A stretch of DNA of 64,000 bases, from NCBI GenBank assembly GCA_016283355.1, contig JAEEMS010000018.1:1-64000 (forward strand), read 5' to 3'. This DNA comes from Elusimicrobiaceae bacterium (lineage in GTDB: Bacteria; Elusimicrobiota; Elusimicrobia; Elusimicrobiales; Elusimicrobiaceae). Below are positions 1 to 9,786 of the stretch, piece by piece. The translations under genes and the position numbers were made by a program. The notes beneath the pieces were generated by a model. That model searched no databases. It was not told the origin of the DNA and worked only from the letters and a program-made list of their open reading frames with translations. Each line of letters starts with the position of its first letter. Within the stretch, counting starts at the first letter, position 1.

Positions 1-260
1 AAAAATAAGCAACAACAATCAAGTTGCCTGGGCTAACGCTTAGTCCACTGCGCCTTTTGTGTTTTCCATGCGCAAAAGGGTCGCAGTCAAACCATGGAAT
101 GCGGCAAGAGGGGCGCGGTTCGTCCGTTCTTGCTTAAGACACACGAACCACCCGCAAACATGCTGTCTTGCGCTTAGTTTGCGGTACACAGCAAGACTAA
201 ACTTGTAGTGCCTGAGAGGAAAAGATGTTCGGACGGGGGTGCGAATCCCCCCACCTCCAC
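1..260 (+). ncRNA. ssrA: tmRNA (ssrA), 3' part, truncated by the window edge
   Basis: The 3' half of transfer-messenger RNA, which rescues stalled ribosomes and tags the nascent peptide. The block at about 196-260 has the conserved 3' layout: GACTAAAC, GTAG, then a T arm of GGGGG/CCCCC around a GTGCGAATC-type loop, ending in an acceptor strand CCACCTCC plus discriminator A at about 259. CCA appears not to be encoded in full. The A-rich start at 1-43 is probably the end of the tag reading frame; one frame (from base 2) ends VAWANA-stop at about 43. The pseudoknot region fills 44-190. The 5' half lies outside the window. Confidence 0.88.
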
Positions 261-312
261 TTTTTGTAAAAAAGGATGAAGATTTACAATTTACCTTTTA
301 TAAGGAGAAACT

Positions 313-1725
313 ATGGCAGCAGAATTGAAATTTGGTACGGACGGCTGGAGAGGGATTATTGCCTGGGATTTTACGTTTGACAATGTGCACCGTATGGCCC
401 AAGCGTTGGCTGATTATATCAACGAAAATGCCCCCAGCGACGAAAAAGGAAAAATGCCTAAAATTTTTGTAGGGTTTGACCGTCGTTTTATGTCGGATCA
501 ATTTGCCGAGCATATTGCGCATATTTTTCGCTCCAATAAAATTGATGTAACCCTTTCTTCTGTACCGGTTACTTCGCCGGTGGCTGCCTGTCTTAGCTTG
601 AATAAATTTTGGATGAGCATTATTGTAACGGCCAGCCATAATCCTTCGCATTTTAACGGAATTAAGATTAAAATCAACGGGGGCGCCGCTCCGGCCCGTG
701 TGACCAAGGACATCGAAGCCCTCCTGGGCCAAAACTCTGTGCTGAAATTATATGGTTATCAGCCGGAGCAGAAAGATTTAACAGACCTTTATTTTAAATA
801 TGTAGAATCTCACTCTATTTCCAAAAAACTAAAAAATTTTAAAGGAAAAGTGGTGGTGGATTACATGTATGGTGCGGCGGCCGGATATGTGGAACATTTC
901 TTGCCGTCTAAACAAGTGATTGCCCTGCATGAAGAGCACGACCCTACTTTTGGCGGGGTTCAACCCGAACCGGTAGAGAAAAATTTAAGTGAACTTAAAA
1001 AAACCGTAGTGGCTAAAAAAGCCGCGTTGGGGATTGCTTTTGACGGCGATGGAGATCGGGTGGCCTTGGTAGATGAAAAAGGAACCTATTGGACTCCGTG
1101 CCAAGTAGCCGGTGTGGTGTGCGACTATCTAATTAAACATAAAAAATTGGACGGTCATATTGTGCAGACCGTTTCCATGGGTTATTTGCTCAAACGTATT
1201 GCTCGCAAATTCGGTTTACATTTTGAAGAAGTAAATGTTGGCTTTAAGCACGTTGCCGAGCGGATGAACTTAGACGATGTGGCCTTTGGCGTGGAAGAAT
1301 CCGGCGGGTTTGCGTGGAAAGGTAATTTACCTGACCGCGACGGTTTAACACTGGCGCTGGCCTTTATTGAAATTATGGCCGCCACCGGTAAAAAAGCCAG
1401 TGAGTTGTATGCGGATTTATCCAAGGAATATGGTACTTCGGTTTACATGCGCCGCGATATTGCGCTGGCGAAATCTTTAGATAAAAATGTATTATCGGAA
1501 AAGTTGCGCAAAAAAATGCCCAAGAAAATTAACGGGCACAAAGTAGAAGAAATGCTTACTTTTGATGGGTTGAAAGTAATTTTGGATAATGACGAATGGT
1601 TGCTCATTCGTCCTTCGGGCACGGAACCGCTGCTGCGCATTTATGCGGAAACGGCTACCAAAAAAGATACATTGGCCTTATTGGATTTGGGAGAAAAAAC
1701 GGCCGCTTCCTTTTGTCAAAAATAA
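313..1725 (+). CDS. Phosphoglucomutase/phosphomannomutase family protein
   Basis: A 470-residue alpha-D-phosphohexomutase, interconverting hexose 1- and 6-phosphates for sugar-nucleotide and cell-envelope precursors in the cytoplasm. All four family signatures are visible: FGTDGWRG at 7-14, the phosphoserine loop TASHNP with Ser108, the Mg-binding loop DGDGDR at 244-249, the sugar-binding GVEESGG near 326, and the phosphate-binding RPSGTEP near 430. Length is normal. AAGGAG stands 6 nt before the ATG. It follows tmRNA and is 3 nt from the response-regulator gene, so the two are probably co-transcribed. Sequence alone does not separate glucose, mannose or glucosamine specificity. Confidence 0.93.
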   Translation: MAAELKFGTDGWRGIIAWDFTFDNVHRMAQALADYINENAPSDEKGKMPKIFVGFDRRFMSDQFAEHIAHIFRSNKIDVTLSSVPVTSPVAACLSLNKFWMSIIVTASHNPSHFNGIKIKINGGAAPARVTKDIEALLGQNSVLKLYGYQPEQKDLTDLYFKYVESHSISKKLKNFKGKVVVDYMYGAAAGYVEHFLPSKQVIALHEEHDPTFGGVQPEPVEKNLSELKKTVVAKKAALGIAFDGDGDRVALVDEKGTYWTPCQVAGVVCDYLIKHKKLDGHIVQTVSMGYLLKRIARKFGLHFEEVNVGFKHVAERMNLDDVAFGVEESGGFAWKGNLPDRDGLTLALAFIEIMAATGKKASELYADLSKEYGTSVYMRRDIALAKSLDKNVLSEKLRKKMPKKINGHKVEEMLTFDGLKVILDNDEWLLIRPSGTEPLLRIYAETATKKDTLALLDLGEKTAASFCQK

Positions 1726-1728
1726 ATT

Positions 1729-2088
1729 ATGTTAAAATTCGCCCTTGTAGACGATTCGGTAATTTTGCGTTCCGCCATTAAAAATGTGTTGGAATCCTCC
1801 GGCTATGAAGTGCCGGTAGAGGCAGATGGGTCGAAAGAATTGTTTGAACAATTACCCGGCAAAGATGTAAATGTGGTGTTGTTGGATGTGTTCTTCCCCA
1901 CGGAGAACGGCTTGGATATTCTGACGGATTTAAAAGCCCGTTATCCTTCCCTTAAAGTATTGATGGTAACGGGATTGCGCAAAGACGATATTTTGGAACA
2001 AGCCCAAAAACGCGGAGCGGACGGCGTGCTCTACAAACCGTTTGACACCGATGACCTACTTTCGGCGGTGCGTCGTTTGGAAATCTGA
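1729..2088 (+). CDS. Stand-alone response regulator receiver (CheY-like)
   Basis: A 119-residue protein consisting only of a receiver domain. The acidic pair D8-D9, phospho-acceptor D53, T81 and K103 are all in place, so it should accept a phosphoryl group. No DNA-binding or enzymatic output domain follows; output must come by protein contact, as in CheY or Spo0F. It starts 3 nt after the phosphohexomutase stop and is followed by a strong terminator. No histidine kinase is adjacent; the only kinase in the window is about 60 kb away, so the partner is unknown. Confidence 0.9.
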   Translation: MLKFALVDDSVILRSAIKNVLESSGYEVPVEADGSKELFEQLPGKDVNVVLLDVFFPTENGLDILTDLKARYPSLKVLMVTGLRKDDILEQAQKRGADGVLYKPFDTDDLLSAVRRLEI

Positions 2089-2102
2089 AGGAAAAACAAT
2101 TT

Positions 2103-2133
2103 AAAAAGCGTGCCCACAGGCACGCTTTTTTTG
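2103..2133. terminator. Rho-independent terminator between convergent genes
   Basis: Perfect 12-bp stem AAAAAGCGTGCC / GGCACGCTTTTT around a CACA loop, followed by T's. A-tract and T-tract flank it on both sides, so it can serve the response regulator (+) and the lptG-like gene (-). Confidence 0.9.
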
Positions 2134-2153
2134 TGTTATGATATCAAAAACCG

Positions 2154-3239
2154 TTACATACGTAAATACTTAAACTCTACCACCAGTACAGCGCCAAACA
2201 ATAGTACGGGTCCCCAACCGGCCAGAAAGGGGTTTATCAGCCCGTTTTCACCGATAGAAGTACACATGGAAATAAACCACCAAAATAAGAAGGCAATTAC
2301 AATCGACATCAAAATATTGACAAGCTTGCTCTTGCGCCGCGTACTGATAGCGAAGGGCATGCCCAGTAAACACATGATGAGCGTGACGAGCGGTGCGGCC
2401 AATTTGGATTGGCGCACGGTTTCGGTAGCATAGTGTGATAATCCGCTTTGTTTATAAAAACGGATGCGTTTGGTTAGTTCCCGGATGCTGAGCAAATCAT
2501 CTTCGGTTTTGCTAATGGACATTTGTTGCGGATTCAGTTCAATATTGGAAACTTCTTGCTCAAAATGGGTCTCGGTCGTATTGAGTGGGTTGAGGTAAGT
2601 GCGTTCGATTCCGTTGGAAAAAATCCACGCTTGTTTCTCTTCATCCCAAGTCATTTTGTCCGCTACAATCTGGTGTGCAATGTTCCACGCATTATCGTAG
2701 GTATCTACTGCCACTTTGTTCATGATTTTGGTGGACATATCCACTTCTTTAGCAAAAAGCATTTGGTTGGGAGATGTTTTGATTAAGACGTTTTCTTCCG
2801 CATGGGGGTTGAAAGTTTCCTCCGATCGTTTTACGCGGGTGTGATAAATTTCATCGGCTTTAATATTGATGGACGGAATGAAAAATTCTTGTGCCAGCAG
2901 TGTGACTGTTACTACCAATAACACACAGGCAATGATAGGGTTAAACAACTGTTTGGGGGAGAACCCTCCCGCAACGCAAGCGGTCCACTCGCCGTTTGAA
3001 ACCATTTCGGAGATTACGAAGATAGCCCCTAACAAACAAGCCACCGGTATAATGGTAGCTAACCAATTAGGCACCGTTAAGATACTGTAAGACAGCACGT
3101 CCCACAACGTTGTTACACCGTTGCTCATTTTTTTCATTTTTTCAAAAACGTCACCCAACAGTACCAGAGTAGTAAAAATCCCCAGTGCAAAAAAGAAAGG
3201 AGCCCAAAATTTACGGGCGATATAACCATACAAACGCAT
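2154..3239 (-). CDS. lptG: LptG/LptF family LPS-export permease
   Basis: A 361-residue YjgP/YjgQ-family inner-membrane permease, part of the LptB2FG ABC transporter that extracts lipopolysaccharide from the inner membrane. It shows the family layout: N-terminal transmembrane helices (start MRLYGYIARKFW, then a hydrophobic stretch to about 35, plus helices near 60-80 and 100-120), a periplasmic domain of about 150 residues, and three C-terminal helices (from about 275). It lies directly after a paralogous permease with a 1-nt overlap. Naming it lptG rather than lptF rests on gene order only. No lptB ATPase gene is in the window. Confidence 0.85.
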   Translation of the reverse strand: MRLYGYIARKFWAPFFFALGIFTTLVLLGDVFEKMKKMSNGVTTLWDVLSYSILTVPNWLATIIPVACLLGAIFVISEMVSNGEWTACVAGGFSPKQLFNPIIACVLLVVTVTLLAQEFFIPSINIKADEIYHTRVKRSEETFNPHAEENVLIKTSPNQMLFAKEVDMSTKIMNKVAVDTYDNAWNIAHQIVADKMTWDEEKQAWIFSNGIERTYLNPLNTTETHFEQEVSNIELNPQQMSISKTEDDLLSIRELTKRIRFYKQSGLSHYATETVRQSKLAAPLVTLIMCLLGMPFAISTRRKSKLVNILMSIVIAFLFWWFISMCTSIGENGLINPFLAGWGPVLLFGAVLVVEFKYLRM

Positions 3240-4333
3240 TAGCTATTCAACCTCTTTTTCCATAAATAACGGGCCAACAATAGGCCGATAAAGATAGGTA
3301 ACCATGGAGCCCAATAAGAAAGTAGTGCATACTTTTTCCCCAAAGTCAGTCCGGCTGCCCCGATACCATAGAATGTTACGATAATGATTACACTAAACAG
3401 CATACCCCAACCTTTGTTGGTACGTTTCCCAAGAGAAAATCCAATCGGGCAGCTGATGAGCAACAGTATCAAGGGGGCAATAGCCAGCACATTGCGCAAA
3501 CTGACTTCTGTCTTAAATTCGTTTTGGGTACGCGGTTCCAGAGGGGTCTTGTAAATATAACGGATAAGCCGCGGTGTTCCCATTTCGCTGGCGCGTTTTT
3601 CACGTTGGCTTTCACGCGTTAGAGGAATATTCATGGTGTATTCTTTAAAATTGGCGGCGATAAAAGACGTGGGGTCTTTATCGTCCAAGCGTTGCATTTG
3701 CCCGTCCTTTAAGTGGAGTCCGATGGCGGTTTTTGTTAGGGTTACTTTTCCGTAAGAGGCATTAACTTTGGTGCTCAGTGCCCCGGAATCTTCTTTCTTG
3801 AGCAGTTGAATTTTTTTTGCTTGATTGGTGGAGCCATCCAATTCTTCGATGTAAAGTTGCCATTCCCCCAAATCTAAAAGGGTGTTGGGTTCTAAATTGA
3901 TTTTGGAAATTTTGCTGCGGGCTTCTTGACGCAGATTTAACACCCGTTTAAAACAGTGAGGGGTCAGCCAGTTATTGCAAACAAAGAGCAACCCGGATAA
4001 AATCAATGCGCAAACAAACAACGGTTTGACGATGGCTTTAAAAGAAAATCCCGCTGCCCGCAATGCAATTAATTCGCCTTGTTCGCTCATGGTAGAAAGT
4101 GTAAATAAGATAGAAATTTGGAATGCCATCGGGGCGCTAAGCCCGATTACATCGGGCAACATGTTTAACAATGTCATGGCAATCCATCCCCAGCTGGTGC
4201 CAAAACGCATGGCCATACGCACGACGCGGATAAAATTGTTCATAAAAATGACAAGCGTTAAGATGCCGAGGATACCGGAAAAAAAGATGGCCCAGCTTTT
4301 GGCGATGTATTTATTGAAAATTCCGATGCGCAT
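3239..4333 (-). CDS. lptF: LptF/LptG family LPS-export permease
   Basis: A 364-residue permease of the same YjgP/YjgQ family and first gene of the pair. An N-terminal helix (about 13-33), helices around 60-75 and 100-118, a large periplasmic domain, and C-terminal helices from about 280 match the family. Its product should pair with the downstream permease and LptB for LPS transport. There is no clear Shine-Dalgarno sequence: a TAAAAT hexamer on the minus strand ends 8 nt before the ATG, so the message may have almost no leader. Confidence 0.85.
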   Translation of the reverse strand: MRIGIFNKYIAKSWAIFFSGILGILTLVIFMNNFIRVVRMAMRFGTSWGWIAMTLLNMLPDVIGLSAPMAFQISILFTLSTMSEQGELIALRAAGFSFKAIVKPLFVCALILSGLLFVCNNWLTPHCFKRVLNLRQEARSKISKINLEPNTLLDLGEWQLYIEELDGSTNQAKKIQLLKKEDSGALSTKVNASYGKVTLTKTAIGLHLKDGQMQRLDDKDPTSFIAANFKEYTMNIPLTRESQREKRASEMGTPRLIRYIYKTPLEPRTQNEFKTEVSLRNVLAIAPLILLLISCPIGFSLGKRTNKGWGMLFSVIIIVTFYGIGAAGLTLGKKYALLSYWAPWLPIFIGLLLARYLWKKRLNS

Positions 4334-4341
4334 ATAACGTC

Positions 4342-4347
4342 ATTTTA
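4342..4347 (-). promoter_or_regulatory. Candidate -10 box of the lptF-lptG operon
   Basis: Minus-strand TAAAAT with 8 nt between it and the lptF ATG (4333). Transcription would begin at or next to the start codon. No convincing -35 was found. Confidence 0.35.
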
Positions 4348-4443
4348 TCAAAATATGATTTGTGACGGTAGGAAAAGTTCTTTTTTCTCTTTCAAATAGA
4401 AGGAAATTTTATAAAATAAAAAAATGAGGTTTTTTCACTTTTT

Positions 4444-7400
4444 ATGAAACTAAGCCGTCTTGCGCTTGCGTGCATACTCCTGTTGGAATTTACCTACGCG
4501 CCTTTGGCCGCGCAGACGTTGCCGTACAGCTTAGTGGATAAAGACGAATACAGCATTTTTGAAGAGGAACAAGCGGCCAAACGGGAAGCGGCACTCCTCT
4601 TGGAAGATCCTCCGGACGATGCAAACCTGTTGCATTATTCCAACGAATTCTGGCGGCAAGCGGTTACCTCTGTAGAGGGTTCCTACGAACTGGATAAAGC
4701 GCCGGAACCCATCCCGGATTTAACGCTACTCAATCCCACCCTTTCCTTACCGTTGTACGGAACCAGTGTTGCTTTGACTGGGCGGTATGTGTTGGGTTTG
4801 AAACTAGCTGGGAAACGTTATAAAAGTGATCCCAACAGCACTGTTGCGGACCGCAATGCGCACAGTTTACAAATGGACCAGCAATTGCAACTAAAAATGC
4901 AGGGGAAAATTCTGGACCGCGTGTTTGTGGATATTGATTATGATGACAAACGGGAAGATGAGAAGACGTTATCGGTAGCGTACCGCGGAAAACCGGGAGA
5001 AGTAGTGCAACTGGCTGAATTCGGGGATATCAATTTGTCACTACCCGGTACTGAATTTATTACTTACAACAAACAACTTTTCGGGGCCAAGATGCACCTG
5101 CAGCATAAAAATGCCAATTTGTACGTTATCGGGTCGCAGACAAAAGGGTCCAGCAAGCAAAAACGGTTTGTCGGTTCCAGTGTGGCGGAAATTGTTACAT
5201 TGGAAGATATTTCTTACAAACGTCGCACTTACTATGATTTGACGTTTGGCGGTAATGTGCGGGCTACTATTAAAGAAGACGGCACTATTGTGCCTTCGAT
5301 AGATCCCACGGCCAACGGCGAGTGGAGTAATGAAATCGGTGCGATTTCCCCGGGCACGGAAGAAATTTATTTGGATAGCAATACGACCTCTTCGGATTAT
5401 GTCCCCGTTTACAAAACGGCTACGGATTATTTGGGGGGAGGTACTTATGAAGCCAAGTGGCAACTGTTAACCCGCGGGGTAGATTATACCGTGGACTATA
5501 CGAAAGGATACATCACGTTCAAACGTGCGCTTTCGGCGGCCAGTGTGTTGGCCGTAGATTACGTGGGAACGAATGGACAGCGCTTGAGTGATTTGCACGA
5601 TGCCAATACCATTAAATTTATCAAAACGGCCAACGATACGCCGGTTACTTCTTCCATTACGGAAACAGCCAATAAATTAGAGCTGAAAACTTTTTACAGT
5701 ATCGGGGCACAAAAAATTACACAAGACAACGGCAAAGGTAATTTTATTTTGCAGCTGCTGGATGCCAACGGTCAAGCAGTTACTAATCCGTATTTCATCT
5801 ATCCAACATACGTGAATGTGGATTTTGATGACGGTGTTTTTAATCTTGCTTACCGCTTGGATGATAGCGGAGTGTATGGCCCGACTCCCACATCTTCAAA
5901 AAACCAGGCATTTAAAATCCAGTATGAAAGTACGGTGAAAACGTACTTTATCGAAGCGGGGATTGTGGTCCAGTCCGAAAACGTCAAACTTAACGGCGTT
6001 TCTTTGACGCGTAACAATGATTATTATATTGATTACACTTCAGGATTTATTACTTTTTACAAAGGTGAGCAGCTAACCGAAAATTCCGTTATTGATATTA
6101 CCTACGATACTACAATCGGGAATAACAGCAACACGTCCGTTGTCGGCGGGCGGTTGGATTATAGATTGTTTGAAAAAGTAATGGCGGGGGTTTCCGTGAT
6201 TCGGGAAGGGGGGGAAAAGCCCGCTACCGTTCCGCAAGTGGGGCAATATTCTAAAGATTTATTGGTATATGGGGCCGACATCAACGGGAAAGATATTAAA
6301 TTGGCAGCACCGCTTTCTATGGATTTCAGTGTGGAAGGAGCCCATAGCGAGAAACGCCAAAACTTGTATGGCTACGCGATGATAGACAGTATGAACGATA
6401 CCAACGAGCAAGTAGCCGGTTCCCACATATTTAGAGATTGGCAAATCGCGGCCAACCCCAATGCCCGTCCTAATTTTTTGAGTGCTATTCGTTGGGACAG
6501 TGAGGATTTGCCCTCTTTGGAAATTAACCCTAATTCCATTGCCAATTACAATGACAAACAACCTGTATTGGTGTTGGATTATGACTTTACACAAGGAGAA
6601 GCGTACGGAACGGATGAGGTTTCTATTGTGTATCCGCTAAGTCAGACCGGGATTGATTTGTCGGAAAAAACGTCTTTTGAATTGACGATTTTAGGGGAAG
6701 AGGACGGCCCGCAGGTTAATTTTACGTTTGGTAATATCAACGAAGATTCGGACAGTTCCGGCGGAATGGATACGGCTTGCGGAACCCACGTACCCAAAAC
6801 GGAAGATGTAAATTGCCGTAATAATTTAGCTCCCAACGAGGATATCGGTTGGCTTTATACTAATCCGGACGGCACGCAGGAGCGTTATAACCCCTTTGTG
6901 CATAACACGTTTAATTATGAATCTCAACCTAACGGTCGTATCGATACGCAAGATTTAAACGGCAACGGAAAATTTGACGATGAAAACATACCGGTAGACG
7001 GTAATTTCGGTTTTGCGGGGAGTGAAATACCCGGTTTAAGTGGCAGTTTGGCCAATAATCCTTCTTGGCAGACATATTCTATGCCGGTTACGTTTGTAGA
7101 TAAAGAGGAATGGACCTCGGTACGCCACTTGCGTATCACGCTTAAAAAAGGCGGCAAATTAAAGGGGCGTATCAAAATTGCCAATATTTCTCTTTCCGGT
7201 ACTTCGTGGAATCCCAATACCGAAAATCCGGGCGTGTTTTCTATTTCCGGCATTAACAACGTGGATAATAACACCTATGAGCCGATTTTTAATGATACTA
7301 CCGGCGACGGGCAGCGCGTGTTTAATTACTTGTATGGTTCCTTGCAGAATTACAAACATGCGACGGATTCTTCCAATGCATTAGATCAGGCCTTGAGCTT

Positions 7401-9786
7401 AAAATTCAATACAGCCAGTGCTTCTTTTGCGGCCGATTGCCCGGAGGGGGAATGTTACGCCAACCGTAATTTTGCCAGTATGGATTTCAGCCAGCACCGG
7501 GAAATACGTTTCTTGTTACACGGGGCTGTGCAACCTGCCACGGGGGAACCGCTCAACCAAGACGGTACGGAATTTTTCCTCAAATTAGGAACGGAGACCA
7601 ATTACGATAAAGTTATTGTGCCAACTAATTTTACCGGTTGGCGTCTTATTGCGTTACGGATGGTAGATACAAATGGGGACGGAATTGCCGATACGTTGGA
7701 GAATAATTCAGATGCGGAGTATAACGTACGGGTGGAATCTGTCCGGGCACCAAACGGCATTTTAAATTTCCGAGAAATCAGTTTGGTATTGGCCGGTGTG
7801 CAAAAACAAGAAGGGACTTCCGGCAGTGAAGGGGCCGTTTGGCTCAATGTGCTTCACTTGGCGGATGCTATCAAACAGGAAGGGGATGCCTACAAAGGGC
7901 AGGTGGATCTGAAACTAAATGAATGGGGCAGCGCGGGGGCCAAATATATCCACAAAGACAGCAATTTCGAAACGCCGCTTTCCGTTTCCAAACAACAAGA
8001 AAGCACGGAAGAAGAATATTATTTAAAAATTAACCGTATCAAGGAATTTCCGATGCAAGCCAACTTAACCCGTTCCAGTATAACGACTCCCTTGGTAACG
8101 GATACGACGGATTACAATACGGTTAGTTTGTTGGATAAAGGGGAAGTGAAACGGGAACGGGCTGTGGTGCGCGGCGATTTTGTAAAAGATAACTACCCTA
8201 AAATCGGTTTGGAATATACGCAAAACAAAACCGATTATCAGTTAATGCAACGGCAAGATAGTTCCCGCAGTTACGGTGTTACGCTCAATCATACTGTCGG
8301 CAGTTTTAAAAACATTGTAGCGGGTTATCATTTGATTGATTCTGACATTTCATACGATCGTGCACGCCATTTGGAAGCGGATACATATTACGACACGCAA
8401 GAAAATACACAAAAAATTAATATGAAAGCCACCTTCCAACCCAGCAGTAAATTTCAATTTACGCCCAACTATAATTTGACGAAGAGTAAGGAAGAGCGTA
8501 CACATTTGGATACAACTTCCAGTTTTGAAGTACATTATCCGAAGGCCATGTCACAATCTACGGGGTTTAACTCCACATGGAAAATTTCCAAGTGGTTGGC
8601 TCCTTCTTTGAGCTATAACATCAGTACGGTGGAAACGAATAACCTAAATGAAAAAACAAGTGCGGACGGTAAACATACGTTTGGTATCGGGGACGTCAAA
8701 ACTGTCAACCGCAATGCGGACGGCGGTTTGTCGCTTACGCTGAACGGTAACGAAATTATGCCCAACAGCAAACTATTTAATACGTTGGTTATTTCGTCCA
8801 GTTACCGTATCCAGGATGCGGATTCATGGCTGGATGTAGACAGTGGTTTTGATTCCCGCAAGGCCTTATGGATTCGGGATTCGCTGGGCGGTGTGGGAAC
8901 GTTCGGGTACCGCCGCAGTTTGATTTTACGGGATACGATAACGTCCACCCAAAGATGGAATCCGTTTTCGCAATATGATTTACGTGGGGCAGCCGCGCCG
9001 CTTAAAACGCTTTCGATTATTAACAACTTTTCCAAAACTATGCAAAATAACGATCAAACGGGAACCATATATGATTCCACGAGCCGTACTTTGCCGGATG
9101 TAACCGTTTCTATTTCCGATTTTGAAAAGATGTTGCACGCGGGGCGTTGGCTGAGTTCTTCCAATTTAAAATTGCGCTACAGTCAAATCGACCAAACTAA
9201 TATCGGGTCAGATACCCTGCAAAATACCCAGTACGGCGGGGATTTGCGGCTGCGGTTATTTAATTATTTCGATACGGTATTCAACTATACGCACCAAGAT
9301 ATTGATAAAACAGATTTGCGTGCCAATGCCGGTTTGGAACGCGTTAAAAATGATGACCTTTCTGCCCAAACCTCTTTCTATGTGAAGTCCCTGCGCGTAA
9401 CTCCCAAAATTTTGTATTCCTCCCATCAGAAGAGCGTTGCTTTGGGACAAATGAGTGAAGACAGCACCGCCTGGACCCCCAGTTTAAACCTGCGTTGGGA
9501 TTTCAATATACCTCGTGGCTTCAAACTACCTCTTTTCAATAAAGTGTACAAAACAACCAACCGTGTAATTTGGAACACGACGTTTACTTATACGCATAAA
9601 AAATCGCCGGTGGCGGTAAAAGAAAATTACCAGTTATTTGATGTGACTTCGGCGTTAGATTACGAATTTTCACAAAATATGCGCTTTACGCTTTCGGGCG
9701 GGCTGACGATGTTGCAGCATGCTTACGTCGAATCCGAAGATTACACCGCGTATAATGTGGCTGCCAATGTTACCGTCCAATTCTAA
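4444..9786 (+). CDS. SprA-like giant outer-membrane beta-barrel protein
   Basis: A 1780-residue exported protein. Residues 1-23 form a signal peptide (cut after AAA-Q region); the Cys at 10 is not in a lipobox. Residues about 95-260 resemble the N-terminal domain of SprA, the T9SS translocon/gliding protein of Bacteroidetes: an LxLxMQGKI-DRVFVDIDYD segment, then an EFGDINLSLPGTEF motif followed by QLFGAKMHL and repeated GYITFxxxL / LAVDY strands. Calcium-loop-like DLNGNGKFDD and DTNGDGIADT occur mid-protein. The last third is alternating strand sequence ending in VTVQF with C-terminal Phe, typical of outer-membrane barrels. SprA is usually longer (about 2400 residues). Function as a protein translocon is inference; another large barrel is possible. 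Confidence 0.7.
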   Translation: MKLSRLALACILLLEFTYAPLAAQTLPYSLVDKDEYSIFEEEQAAKREAALLLEDPPDDANLLHYSNEFWRQAVTSVEGSYELDKAPEPIPDLTLLNPTLSLPLYGTSVALTGRYVLGLKLAGKRYKSDPNSTVADRNAHSLQMDQQLQLKMQGKILDRVFVDIDYDDKREDEKTLSVAYRGKPGEVVQLAEFGDINLSLPGTEFITYNKQLFGAKMHLQHKNANLYVIGSQTKGSSKQKRFVGSSVAEIVTLEDISYKRRTYYDLTFGGNVRATIKEDGTIVPSIDPTANGEWSNEIGAISPGTEEIYLDSNTTSSDYVPVYKTATDYLGGGTYEAKWQLLTRGVDYTVDYTKGYITFKRALSAASVLAVDYVGTNGQRLSDLHDANTIKFIKTANDTPVTSSITETANKLELKTFYSIGAQKITQDNGKGNFILQLLDANGQAVTNPYFIYPTYVNVDFDDGVFNLAYRLDDSGVYGPTPTSSKNQAFKIQYESTVKTYFIEAGIVVQSENVKLNGVSLTRNNDYYIDYTSGFITFYKGEQLTENSVIDITYDTTIGNNSNTSVVGGRLDYRLFEKVMAGVSVIREGGEKPATVPQVGQYSKDLLVYGADINGKDIKLAAPLSMDFSVEGAHSEKRQNLYGYAMIDSMNDTNEQVAGSHIFRDWQIAANPNARPNFLSAIRWDSEDLPSLEINPNSIANYNDKQPVLVLDYDFTQGEAYGTDEVSIVYPLSQTGIDLSEKTSFELTILGEEDGPQVNFTFGNINEDSDSSGGMDTACGTHVPKTEDVNCRNNLAPNEDIGWLYTNPDGTQERYNPFVHNTFNYESQPNGRIDTQDLNGNGKFDDENIPVDGNFGFAGSEIPGLSGSLANNPSWQTYSMPVTFVDKEEWTSVRHLRITLKKGGKLKGRIKIANISLSGTSWNPNTENPGVFSISGINNVDNNTYEPIFNDTTGDGQRVFNYLYGSLQNYKHATDSSNALDQALSLKFNTASASFAADCPEGECYANRNFASMDFSQHREIRFLLHGAVQPATGEPLNQDGTEFFLKLGTETNYDKVIVPTNFTGWRLIALRMVDTNGDGIADTLENNSDAEYNVRVESVRAPNGILNFREISLVLAGVQKQEGTSGSEGAVWLNVLHLADAIKQEGDAYKGQVDLKLNEWGSAGAKYIHKDSNFETPLSVSKQQESTEEEYYLKINRIKEFPMQANLTRSSITTPLVTDTTDYNTVSLLDKGEVKRERAVVRGDFVKDNYPKIGLEYTQNKTDYQLMQRQDSSRSYGVTLNHTVGSFKNIVAGYHLIDSDISYDRARHLEADTYYDTQENTQKINMKATFQPSSKFQFTPNYNLTKSKEERTHLDTTSSFEVHYPKAMSQSTGFNSTWKISKWLAPSLSYNISTVETNNLNEKTSADGKHTFGIGDVKTVNRNADGGLSLTLNGNEIMPNSKLFNTLVISSSYRIQDADSWLDVDSGFDSRKALWIRDSLGGVGTFGYRRSLILRDTITSTQRWNPFSQYDLRGAAAPLKTLSIINNFSKTMQNNDQTGTIYDSTSRTLPDVTVSISDFEKMLHAGRWLSSSNLKLRYSQIDQTNIGSDTLQNTQYGGDLRLRLFNYFDTVFNYTHQDIDKTDLRANAGLERVKNDDLSAQTSFYVKSLRVTPKILYSSHQKSVALGQMSEDSTAWTPSLNLRWDFNIPRGFKLPLFNKVYKTTNRVIWNTTFTYTHKKSPVAVKENYQLFDVTSALDYEFSQNMRFTLSGGLTMLQHAYVESEDYTAYNVAANVTVQF

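Noticed and set aside
4444-4480. Lipoprotein signal in the SprA-like protein because of Cys10
   Set aside because: The residues before Cys do not form a lipobox and the hydrophobic stretch continues past it to a signal peptidase I site.
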